Source: Clostridiales bacterium
GTDB taxonomy: Bacteria > Bacillota > Clostridia > Lachnospirales > WQUN01
Assembly: GCA_031269415.1 (NCBI GenBank)
Contig: JAISZF010000113.1
Span: 1 to 6,394 of the forward strand
Reading direction: 5' to 3'
DNA length: 6,394 bases
In this document: positions 1 to 6,394 of the stretch, piece after piece
Layout of the letters: every line of letters starts with the position of its first letter
How positions within the stretch are numbered: position 1 is the first letter of the stretch
Program-made: the position numbers and the translations under genes
The notes under the pieces: model-generated
Told to the model about the DNA's origin: nothing
Databases searched by the model: none
Seen by the model: only the letters and a program-made list of their open reading frames with translations

Positions 1-962
1 ACGCCGCATCCACGATAAAGCAGATTAACGCCTTGGCGGAAGCCAGCTGCGAGATAGTTCGCGTGGCCGTGCCGGATATGGCCGCCGCCGACGCGATTAA
101 GGATATCAAAAGCCATATCAAGCTGCCGCTGATAGCCGATATTCATTTTGATTATCGGCTTGCTTTAGCCGCTCTCGAAAACGGGGCGGACAAGCTGCGC
201 ATTAACCCCGGGAACATCGGCGGCTCGGATAATCTCCGCAAGGTAGCCGAGGCGGCTAAAGTCCGTGGCGTCCCTATACGGGTTGGCGTAAACGCAGGAT
301 CCTTGGAAAGAGACGTATTGCGAAAATACGGCGGGGCGGTTCCCGAGGCGTTGGCGGAAAGCGCCCTGAAACACGCGGAGATGCTGGAGGATTTCAATTT
401 TTCGGATATTGTCATTGCCGTAAAAGCCTCCAGCGTACCCATAACTATTAAGGCTTATGAGATCATCGCCGGGCGGACGGATTACCCGCTGCATGTGGGG
501 ATTACAGAAGCCGGCACGGTCTACGCTGGATCCATAAAGTCAGCCGCGGGCATCGGCGCGGTGCTGTCCCGCGGAATCGGCGACACAATCCGGGTTTCGC
601 TTACCGGTGATCCCTTGGAAGAGGTTCGCTGCGCCAAAGAGATATTGCGGGCTTTAGGGCTTCGCAAGTTTGGGGTGGAATTTGTCTCCTGCCCCACATG
701 CGGCCGCACGGAGATAAATTTAGTGAAGGCGGCGGCTGAGATTGAGTCGTATTGCGAAAACATAAACGCGAATATTAAGGTCGCGGTAATGGGATGCGTG
801 GTAAACGGGCCGGGCGAAGCCAGGGACGCGGATATTGGGCTGGCCGGAGGCAAAGGCTCGGCGGTTATATTTAAGAAAGGGCAGGTATTCAGAACTGTCA
901 AAGAGAGCGAAATGGTCGGCGTGTTTATAGAGGAATTACGAAAGGCGGCGTTAAATGGCTGA
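1..962 (+). CDS. ispG: 4-hydroxy-3-methylbut-2-en-1-yl diphosphate synthase (IspG/GcpE), 5'-truncated by the window edge
   Basis: IspG is a cytosolic [4Fe-4S] enzyme that reductively converts 2-C-methyl-D-erythritol 2,4-cyclodiphosphate to HMBPP, the penultimate step of the MEP isoprenoid pathway. The reading frame is open from nt 3, giving 319 residues. The family is usually about 350-370, so some 35-40 N-terminal residues lie outside. The TTG at nt 33 is internal, because conserved IspG sequence (IKQINALAEASCEIVRVAVPD) runs straight through it. Visible family signatures are the TIM-barrel segments PLIADIHFDYRLA, KLRINPGNIG, VKASSVP and GITEAGT. The C-terminal Fe-S domain has cysteines at nt 690 and 699 (CPTCGR) and at nt 795 (MGCVVNGPGE), with the fourth-ligand Glu at nt 816. 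These match the C-x2-C...C...E cluster set known for IspG, so the enzyme looks intact. It is the short bacterial form without the plant-type insert. The stop overlaps the polC start by 8 bases, suggesting co-translation. Identification is very secure. Confidence 0.97.
   Translation, partial: AASTIKQINALAEASCEIVRVAVPDMAAADAIKDIKSHIKLPLIADIHFDYRLALAALENGADKLRINPGNIGGSDNLRKVAEAAKVRGVPIRVGVNAGSLERDVLRKYGGAVPEALAESALKHAEMLEDFNFSDIVIAVKASSVPITIKAYEIIAGRTDYPLHVGITEAGTVYAGSIKSAAGIGAVLSRGIGDTIRVSLTGDPLEEVRCAKEILRALGLRKFGVEFVSCPTCGRTEINLVKAAAEIESYCENINANIKVAVMGCVVNGPGEARDADIGLAGGKGSAVIFKKGQVFRTVKESEMVGVFIEELRKAALNG
941..948 (+). promoter_or_regulatory. Ribosome binding site for polC, inside the ispG 3' end
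   Basis: AAAGGCGG lies six bases upstream of the ATG at 955 and is a moderate Shine-Dalgarno match. It sits within the last codons of ispG, and the two genes share ATGGCTGA (955-962). Ribosomes finishing ispG would be placed at the polC start, so translational coupling is likely (inference). Confidence 0.55.
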
Positions 963-3900
963 ATTTGCCGATGTATTCAAGCGGGTAAACCTTTCCCCGT
1001 CCCTCAGGAAGTCGCTTTCGCGCGTTGAGATAAACGGCGTGCGCGTGGACGCCCGCGGCGCGCGCATGTATGTGGGTCTGACAACACATGAATTGATAAG
1101 GGAGTACGTCATAACGTTGTTTCGGAGAGAATTGATAGAACAGTTCGGGATAAAGCAGGTTCTGATTGACGTCCGTTATGTTGATCCCAACACGGACTTG
1201 AACAAGCGAATGGAAGCCATATGGGAGAATATATTGGGCTGCTGTGAGAGCGTCGTATGTTTGTCTGTCCTGAAGACCGCGCGGTGGAGCTTGGACGGCA
1301 ATAAGCTGCTTGTTCACGTGGGTAAGAATTCGTCGTATCTCCTGACGTTCAAGGGCATAGACAAGGTTATTCAAAAATACATAAGCGACAATCTGGCGTC
1401 GCCGTTTATCGTTGAGTTCGTTGAGGATCTGGAGATAAAAAGCAAACGGCTGTCCGTGCGCGAGGATTACAAGGCGGCTTCGGTTTACGCCGCGCCCGCT
1501 TCCGCGCCGGTAAAAAATACCGCCGCCGCCAAAAGAGCCTCTCACGACAGCGAGCCGGTCCGGGGACGTTCCAGGCTGAAAATAAACAATCATATCTCCG
1601 GCGCGGCGCGGCTCTTGTCCGACGATATTCCGCCGAATGAAGAGATGGTTATTAAAGGCGAAATAATCAGTATAGACGCCCGTGATATCAAAAGCGGTCG
1701 TATGCTGATATCCTTTGACATTACGGACGGGACGGGTTCGATAACCGTTAAGTTTTTCACAATACCGGACGAATTCAGAAACGAATACGGTTCCGTGGTC
1801 AAGCTTAGCAATTATGTAACCCTAAAGGGAAAGTCACAGTACGATGAATTCGCGAAGGAAGTCGTAATAATGGTTTCCGAGATCGGCCCAGCCGAAAGAG
1901 CGGTTGGCCGGATGGACAACGCGCTTGAAAAACGCGTGGAATTACACTTACATACCCAAATGAGTTCCATGGACGCCGTTACCCCCGCTAAAACATATAT
2001 TAACCGAGCTATCGAATGGGGGCACCCCGCGATTGCCATTACCGATCACGGCGTGGCGCAGTCGTTCCCGGAAGCCATGGATGCCGCAAAGGGCAAGGAT
2101 ATAAAAGTTATCTACGGCATAGAGGCGTATCTGGTGGACGATTTTGGCGATCTGCCCGATGATTTTGACCCTAAGAAGACAAAATACTATCACGCGGTAA
2201 TTTTGGCCAAAAACGCGGCGGGACTCAGAAATTTGTACAAGCTGATTTCCGAATCACACCTGAACAACTTCTACAGACGGCCTCGCGTCTTGAAGAGCCA
2301 GTATATTGAAAACCGCGAGGGACTGATTATCGGTACGGCCTGCGAAGCTGGGGAATTCTTCAAGGCTGTGCTGAATAACGCCCCGGATGAACGCATCGCG
2401 GAATTGGCGGAATTTTATGATTATTTTGAGATACAGCCGATCGGAAACAATATGTATCTGCTGCGGGATGGTAAGGTTTCCTCCGTACAGGATCTGATCG
2501 ACATCAATAAAAGGATCGTGGAATTGGGCGAGATATACGGAAAACCCGTTATAGCTACATGCGATACGCATTTCATAGACCCGGAGGACGAGGTGTTCCG
2601 ACGGATCATCATGGCGGGGGAGGGGTTTAAGGACGCGGATCGTCAGCCGCCGCTCTTCTTTCGCACCACAGAGGAAATGCTCGCCGAATTTGATTATCTA
2701 GGCCACGAAAAGGCTTATGAAGTCGTGATTACCAATCCGCGCCTCATTGCCGATCAGATAGACAAGTTGAAACCCATACCCGATGAAACCTTCCCGCCCC
2801 AGATTGAGGGGGCGGAGGAACAGATTAAAGAGATGACCTTGCGGCGCGCGCATGAACTCTATGGCGATAACCTGCCTGAAATCGTGTCGGGCCGTTTGGA
2901 TCGCGAGTTGAATTCCATTATAAAGAACGGATTCTCCGTGATGTATATTATCGCGCAGAAATTAGTCCGGAGGTCCAACGACGACGGTTATCTGGTCGGC
3001 TCGCGGGGTTCTGTCGGCTCGTCGCTGGCCGCGACTATGGCGGGCATTACCGAGGTGAATCCTCTTCCGGCCCATTATCTCTGCCCGAGTTGCAAGTATT
3101 CGGAATTCACGGACGCGGGCGGCTCCGGCTGCGATCTGCCAGCGAAGAACTGTCCCGTATGCGGGAAACCGCTGAGCGGGGAGGGGCACGATATACCGTT
3201 TGAAACCTTTCTGGGATTCGACGGCGACAAGGAACCCGACATAGATCTGAACTTTTCCGGCGAGTATCAGGCGCGCGCCCACGCGTACACCGAAGAACTC
3301 TTCGGCTCGGGAAACGTGTTTAAGGCGGGTACCATCGCCACGCTGGCGGACAAAACCGCTTACGGCTATGTAAGGAAGTATTTCGAGGAACGGGGGATAA
3401 CCCCCCGAAAAGCCGAGATTAACCGGCTGAAATTGGGCTGCACCGGCATTAAGCGCACAACTGGCCAGCATCCGGGCGGTTTAATGATTCTGCCGCGCGG
3501 GCATAGTATATATGAGTTCTGCCCTGTTCAGCGTCCGGCTAACGACACTGCTTCCGAGGTTACCACAACCCATTTTGATTATCATTCTATCAGCGGGCGA
3601 TTATTAAAACTGGATCTGCTGGGGCACGACGTGCCTACCATCATCCGTATGCTGCAGGACATAACCGGCGTGGATCCCGTCACAGTACCTCTGAACGATA
3701 AAAAGGTTATGTCGCTGTTTACCTCGCCGCAGGCTTTGGATGTTACGCCGGAGGAGATTAACTGCAATACCGGTACCTTGGGTCTGCCGGAATTCGGCAC
3801 GTCATTTGTCCGGCAGATGCTGATGGATACTAAACCCTCAACGTTCACCGAACTGATCAACATTTCGGGGCTGTCGCACGGTACTAATGTTTGGCTGAAT

Positions 3901-4656
3901 AACGCCGCCGATCTGGTCCATGATAAAACCGCGACGCTGAAAGATGTAATATCCACCCGCGACGACATAATGCTCTACCTGATTCATAAGGGAGTCGAGA
4001 AGAAGGCAGCCTTTAAGATTATGGAGAGCGTCCGCAAAGGCAAAGGCTTGAAACCCGAGGAGATCGCGCTCATGGAAGACGCGTCCGTACCGGAGTGGTA
4101 TATAAACTCATGCCAAAAGATAAAATACCTGTTCCCTAAAGGCCACGCGGTCGCCTATGTGACAATGACGGTTCGCATCGGGTATTTTAAAGTCTATTAT
4201 CCATACAGTTTTTACGCCGCGTCCTTTTCGGTTAAAGCCAAGGATTTCGATCTGGAGCAGATGTGTTTTGGAAAAGAACGGTTGAAGAGGGCTATGTCGG
4301 AGTTGATTGAATTAGGGAAAGAAGCGTCCGCTAAGGATGAAAATAAGTTGACGATCATGGAACTGGTATTGGAGATGTACTGCAGAGGGCTGAAATTCGC
4401 GCCGCTGGATCTCTACAAGGCTCAGGCGGGGAAATTCACGGTCACGCCGCAGGGATTAATGCCGCCGCTGTGTTCCGTTCAAGGGCTGGGCATGTCCGTG
4501 GCGCAGAATATCGTGGATGCCCGCGAGCAGGGCGAATTCTTTACTGTGGATGATTTCCGCGAACGCACCAAGACCAATAAAACAGTGGTGGAACTATTGA
4601 AACGGAACGGTATACTGGACGGTATCCCGGAATCCAGCCAGTTGAGTCTATTTTAA
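955..4656 (+). CDS. polC: DNA polymerase III alpha subunit, PolC type, lacking the internal DEDD exonuclease domain
   Basis: PolC is the main replicative polymerase of Firmicutes and acts on the beta clamp at the fork. Domains in this 1233-residue protein are: N-terminal domain (~1-170), Ala/Pro/Lys-rich linker (~173-205), OB fold (~229-315), PHP (~325-600), polymerase core (~620-1165), helix-hairpin-helix region (~1165-1210) and the C-terminal clamp-binding QLSLF (1229-1233). Polymerase marks are SRGSVGSS (683-690), four zinc-site cysteines (710, 713, 733, 736), catalytic aspartates 762 and 764 in PDIDLNFSGE, QHPGG (838-842) and a third aspartate, 887, in LKLDLLGHD. PHP ligands are H331, H333, D340, H365, E390, H413, C463, D537 and H539. 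B. subtilis PolC is 1437 residues and carries a ~170-200-residue DEDD exonuclease inside PHP. Here PHP passes directly from IEAYLVDD (389-396) to YYHAVILAKN (411-420), and no DVETTG-like ExoI motif occurs anywhere. HLH lies at about the same residue number as in B. subtilis, so nearly all the length difference is this loss. The frame is otherwise unbroken and well conserved, so this looks like a functional variant, not a decaying gene. The ATG at 955 is chosen for its ribosome binding site and the normal N-terminal length. Confidence 0.96.
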   Translation: MAEFADVFKRVNLSPSLRKSLSRVEINGVRVDARGARMYVGLTTHELIREYVITLFRRELIEQFGIKQVLIDVRYVDPNTDLNKRMEAIWENILGCCESVVCLSVLKTARWSLDGNKLLVHVGKNSSYLLTFKGIDKVIQKYISDNLASPFIVEFVEDLEIKSKRLSVREDYKAASVYAAPASAPVKNTAAAKRASHDSEPVRGRSRLKINNHISGAARLLSDDIPPNEEMVIKGEIISIDARDIKSGRMLISFDITDGTGSITVKFFTIPDEFRNEYGSVVKLSNYVTLKGKSQYDEFAKEVVIMVSEIGPAERAVGRMDNALEKRVELHLHTQMSSMDAVTPAKTYINRAIEWGHPAIAITDHGVAQSFPEAMDAAKGKDIKVIYGIEAYLVDDFGDLPDDFDPKKTKYYHAVILAKNAAGLRNLYKLISESHLNNFYRRPRVLKSQYIENREGLIIGTACEAGEFFKAVLNNAPDERIAELAEFYDYFEIQPIGNNMYLLRDGKVSSVQDLIDINKRIVELGEIYGKPVIATCDTHFIDPEDEVFRRIIMAGEGFKDADRQPPLFFRTTEEMLAEFDYLGHEKAYEVVITNPRLIADQIDKLKPIPDETFPPQIEGAEEQIKEMTLRRAHELYGDNLPEIVSGRLDRELNSIIKNGFSVMYIIAQKLVRRSNDDGYLVGSRGSVGSSLAATMAGITEVNPLPAHYLCPSCKYSEFTDAGGSGCDLPAKNCPVCGKPLSGEGHDIPFETFLGFDGDKEPDIDLNFSGEYQARAHAYTEELFGSGNVFKAGTIATLADKTAYGYVRKYFEERGITPRKAEINRLKLGCTGIKRTTGQHPGGLMILPRGHSIYEFCPVQRPANDTASEVTTTHFDYHSISGRLLKLDLLGHDVPTIIRMLQDITGVDPVTVPLNDKKVMSLFTSPQALDVTPEEINCNTGTLGLPEFGTSFVRQMLMDTKPSTFTELINISGLSHGTNVWLNNAADLVHDKTATLKDVISTRDDIMLYLIHKGVEKKAAFKIMESVRKGKGLKPEEIALMEDASVPEWYINSCQKIKYLFPKGHAVAYVTMTVRIGYFKVYYPYSFYAASFSVKAKDFDLEQMCFGKERLKRAMSELIELGKEASAKDENKLTIMELVLEMYCRGLKFAPLDLYKAQAGKFTVTPQGLMPPLCSVQGLGMSVAQNIVDAREQGEFFTVDDFRERTKTNKTVVELLKRNGILDGIPESSQLSLF

Positions 4657-4663
4657 GAGGTGA
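4655..4663 (+). promoter_or_regulatory. Ribosome binding site that decides the DJ-1-family gene start
   Basis: AAGAGGTGA overlaps the last two bases of the polC TAA and is a strong match to the anti-Shine-Dalgarno complement, including GAGGTGA. The in-frame GTG at 4660 falls inside this site and so is unlikely to be the start. The two ATGs at 4666 and 4669 are 5 and 8 bases after the GAGG core. Confidence 0.7.
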
Positions 4664-4665
4664 TT

Positions 4666-5211
4666 ATGATGAATGCGGCAGTCTTTTTTGTAAACGGATT
4701 TGAGGAGACAGAGGCGGTTACGCCGATCGATGTCCTGCGGCGCGGCAATATAGACGTGACGCTTGTATCGCTTGAGGAAAATTCCCTTGTTACCGGCTCG
4801 CACGGCATTACGCTTGTGACGGAAAAGATGTTTTCGGATATAGCGTCCAAGGATTTTGATATGCTGATCCTTCCCGGCGGGCCGGGCACAGCGCTGTATA
4901 AAGAACATCCTCAATTTCTGGAGTACTTAACCGCTCACTATAAAGAAGGCAAAAAAATAGCGGCGATATGCGCCGCGCCATCTGTTTTCGGAATGCTGGG
5001 CTTTCTGGAAGGCAGGCGCGCGGTCTGCTACGCGGGTTACGAGCCTGAGCTGAAGGGATCGGTTATCGGCGAAAATCCGGTTGAAACAGACGGAAACGTG
5101 ATAACTTCCAGAAGCGCCGCGACAGCTCTGCTGTTCGGGTTTGCCCTGCTGGAGGCACTGGCGGGGAAAGACGCGGCGGATAAAGTACGGGGCGATTTGC
5201 TGGTTGAGTGA
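4666..5211 (+). CDS. DJ-1/PfpI (ThiJ/YajL-like) family protein
   Basis: This is a soluble single-domain protein of 181 residues, the usual length for the DJ-1/YajL subfamily. Family marks, numbered from ATG 4666, are the N-terminal strand AVFFVNGFEETEAVTPIDVLRR with Glu16 at the position of the conserved acidic residue next to the catalytic cysteine, MLILPGGPGT, the nucleophile elbow AAICAAPSVFG with Cys102, and the C-terminal TSRSAATALLFGFALLEAL. Human DJ-1 has a histidine in VTTHP. Here the matching stretch reads AVCYAGYEPE with no histidine, a form I believe is common among bacterial members. Proposed roles in the family include oxidative-stress chaperone, glyoxalase III and a debated deglycase, and the sequence does not choose among them. 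It starts 9 bases after polC and lies 24 bases before the next gene, so it probably shares their transcript. It is not a known replication factor and its place here may be incidental. ATG 4669 is an equally plausible start; GTG 4660 is less likely. Confidence 0.92.
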   Translation: MMNAAVFFVNGFEETEAVTPIDVLRRGNIDVTLVSLEENSLVTGSHGITLVTEKMFSDIASKDFDMLILPGGPGTALYKEHPQFLEYLTAHYKEGKKIAAICAAPSVFGMLGFLEGRRAVCYAGYEPELKGSVIGENPVETDGNVITSRSAATALLFGFALLEALAGKDAADKVRGDLLVE

Positions 5212-5222
5212 ATGTATATAAC

Positions 5223-5230
5223 AGAGGTAA
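5223..5230 (+). promoter_or_regulatory. Ribosome binding site for the PHP-ATPase gene
   Basis: AGAGGTAA is a good Shine-Dalgarno match, with its AGAGG core eight bases before the ATG at 5236. It favours 5236 over the in-frame ATG at 5212, which directly follows the upstream TGA and would add eight residues (MYITEVTD) with no obvious ribosome binding site. Confidence 0.65.
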
Positions 5231-5235
5231 CTGAT

Positions 5236-6394
5236 ATGGATAACGCGATTTTTCAAAATGGCGCGACGTGGCTGCGTGTTGATTTTCATCTGCACACCAA
5301 GTCGGATGATGAGTTCACCTATTCCGGAGAGGATAATTTTTACAACTCTGCCTATGTGAACGCGCTCATTGCCGAAAACATCCGCGTGGGTGTTATCACA
5401 AATCACAACAAGTTCAACTTTGCAGAGTTCAAGGCGCTGAAAAGTACCGCGAAGAAAAAAGACGTCTTCCTGCTTCCCGGCGTTGAGCTGTCCGTCAACG
5501 ATGGCGACAACGGTATTCATACGCTAGCCGTGTTTTCCGATGAATGGCTGGCAGATGACAAGGACAGGATTTCTCCGTTTATCACCGCTATGTTCCCCGG
5601 CAAGACAGTCGATGAATACCAGAATGGAAGCGGTATAAGCGATAATAATATTTTTCGAACAGTGGAGGAACTCGACAAGACGGGGTTGGATTATTTTCTG
5701 ATTTCCGCTCATGTCGAAGAAAAAAGCGTTTTTCTTAAGCTCGGCGCGTTCACCTTTGAAGCTGTTAAATTTGCGTTGCTTGATCACGAGAACCGCTTGA
5801 GCGAGAAACTGCCAAAAATCTCCCATTCCCATATCCGAAGCGTTGATTTTACCGGAGGCATTTTGGATGGTAAATCCATTTCGTTTTCGCCTGAACTTAA
5901 TACGCTTATCGGCATTCGTGGCAGCGGGAAATCTTCTATACTCGAAGTTTTGCGCTACGCGTTAGATATTCGTATTGATGAAAACGATACAGACCGCGAG
6001 TATAAGCGGAATTTAGTGGATCGAACGCTCGGCGGCGGCGGGAAAATTGTACTCCATACGCTGGACAGACATGGGCGGATCTACCAAATCCATCGTATCT
6101 TGAAAGAACCCGCCAATGTTTTTTATGAAGGCAAACTGCAGCCGGGCGTTTTAATTCAGGAAACAGTTTTGCGCAATCCCTTGTTTTTCGGTCAAAAAGA
6201 ACTCGCGGCTGTCGGCAAAGATTCTGAAAAAAAACTGATTGAAAAACTGTTGGGTTCTAAATGCGACCAGATTCGCAGGCAAATCGTCGACCAGAAAACC
6301 TTGGCTGCGGAAGCTATCGACAGTTTGTCCAAAGAGCGCAATGACGCCGAACAAATCGAGGCGCAGATCAAAGTCAAGCAAGACGCGGAGTTTC
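5236..6394 (+). CDS. PHP-domain plus SMC/AAA-type ATPase protein (TrlF-like), 3'-truncated by the window edge
   Basis: The frame is open from ATG 5236 to the window end: 386 codons and no stop. Residues ~13-110 form a PHP phosphoesterase N-terminus: FHLHTKSDDE (H18, H20, D24/D25), VITNHNKF (H57), LPGVELS (E84) and GIHTLAVF (H95), then SAHVEE (H159). After KFALLDHENR and a short link, an ABC/SMC-like ATPase begins: FSPELNTLIGIRGSGKSS holds the Walker A (G226 to S234, Lys232), and FFGQKEL (317-323) is the likely Q-loop with Gln320. From about 345 the sequence turns charged and helix-rich, as expected for the start of a coiled-coil arm; Walker B and signature would lie beyond the edge. PHP-ATPase proteins of this layout (annotated as TrlF family or PHP domain-containing) are little studied. 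They are thought to act on nucleic acid ends and often sit in variable or defence-linked loci; that is family knowledge plus inference. TNH replaces the usual TDH, and I see no D-x-H closing motif before the ATPase. Spot GC counts are lower than in most of polC, hinting at separate ancestry. Confidence 0.85.
   Translation, partial: MDNAIFQNGATWLRVDFHLHTKSDDEFTYSGEDNFYNSAYVNALIAENIRVGVITNHNKFNFAEFKALKSTAKKKDVFLLPGVELSVNDGDNGIHTLAVFSDEWLADDKDRISPFITAMFPGKTVDEYQNGSGISDNNIFRTVEELDKTGLDYFLISAHVEEKSVFLKLGAFTFEAVKFALLDHENRLSEKLPKISHSHIRSVDFTGGILDGKSISFSPELNTLIGIRGSGKSSILEVLRYALDIRIDENDTDREYKRNLVDRTLGGGGKIVLHTLDRHGRIYQIHRILKEPANVFYEGKLQPGVLIQETVLRNPLFFGQKELAAVGKDSEKKLIEKLLGSKCDQIRRQIVDQKTLAAEAIDSLSKERNDAEQIEAQIKVKQDAEF

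Noticed and set aside
33..35. TTG as a start codon for ispG
   Set aside because: Conserved IspG sequence continues upstream of it in the same frame to the window edge, so the true start is outside.
1486..1560. Ala/Pro/Lys-rich stretch in polC as a possible frameshift or insertion
   Set aside because: The frame is unbroken, and PolC proteins normally have a variable low-complexity linker between the N-terminal and OB domains.
925..1593. 222-codon open frame on the - strand
   Set aside because: It lies antisense to the ispG/polC junction and the polC N-terminal region, shows no family motif, and is explained by coding bias of the + strand gene.
2962..3471. 169-codon open frame on the - strand inside polC
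   Set aside because: Lies opposite the conserved polymerase core, including the zinc site and catalytic aspartates; its composition looks like a reverse-frame shadow.
143..3583. Shared 13-base string CATTTTGATTATC in ispG (from about nt 144) and polC (from about nt 3571)
   Set aside because: Both copies encode HFDY inside conserved protein motifs of unrelated families; too short and isolated to be a functional repeat.
5197..5222. Possible promoter before the PHP-ATPase gene (TTGCTG ... TATAAC)
   Set aside because: The spacer is only 14 bases, and the -35 match is weak and lies inside the DJ-1 coding end; shared transcription with upstream genes explains expression equally well.
4927..5520. 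197-codon open frame on the - strand across the DJ-1 and PHP-ATPase genes
   Set aside because: Antisense to two well-supported genes and crosses their junction; no recognisable domain and no convincing ribosome binding site.

Overview
The window reads as a fragment of a Firmicutes (Bacillota) chromosome, most likely a Clostridia-type anaerobe. The main reason is a PolC-type replicative DNA polymerase, a hallmark of low-GC Gram-positives, placed directly after ispG. Established gene-order knowledge links ispG and polC in many Clostridia (dxr-rseP-ispG-polC). Species cannot be told from the sequence alone.

Layout, all on the + strand and almost gap-free: (1) nt 1-962, the C-terminal ~90% of ispG (MEP isoprenoid pathway), cut by the left edge. 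(2) nt 955-4656, polC, overlapping ispG by 8 bases. (3) nt 4666-5211, a DJ-1/PfpI-family protein 9 bases after polC. (4) nt 5236 to the right edge, the first 386 codons of a protein with an N-terminal PHP phosphoesterase domain followed by an SMC/AAA-type ATPase (TrlF-like architecture), cut by the right edge. The longest gap is 24 bases and I see no terminator or convincing promoter between genes. One polycistronic unit is plausible, with ribosome binding sites before genes 2-4. There is no non-coding stretch over 300 bases, and I found no RNA genes, CRISPR, insertion sequence or long repeat.

The most unusual point is the polymerase. It has the N-terminal, OB, PHP, zinc-binding, palm and helix-hairpin-helix regions and the C-terminal clamp-binding QLSLF, but the DEDD proofreading exonuclease that normally splits the PHP domain of PolC is cleanly missing. 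About 15 linker residues (nt ~2140-2190) stand in its place. The putative PHP metal ligands all look present, so proofreading may come from the PHP domain or from a separate exonuclease. Downstream, the usual rimP-nusA block is replaced by the DJ-1 gene and the PHP-ATPase gene, and the latter looks lower in GC. The PHP-ATPase also seems to have a shortened PHP region lacking a recognisable final D-x-H motif. I see no complete new multi-gene system. The leads are the exonuclease-less PolC and the little-studied PHP-ATPase next to it.
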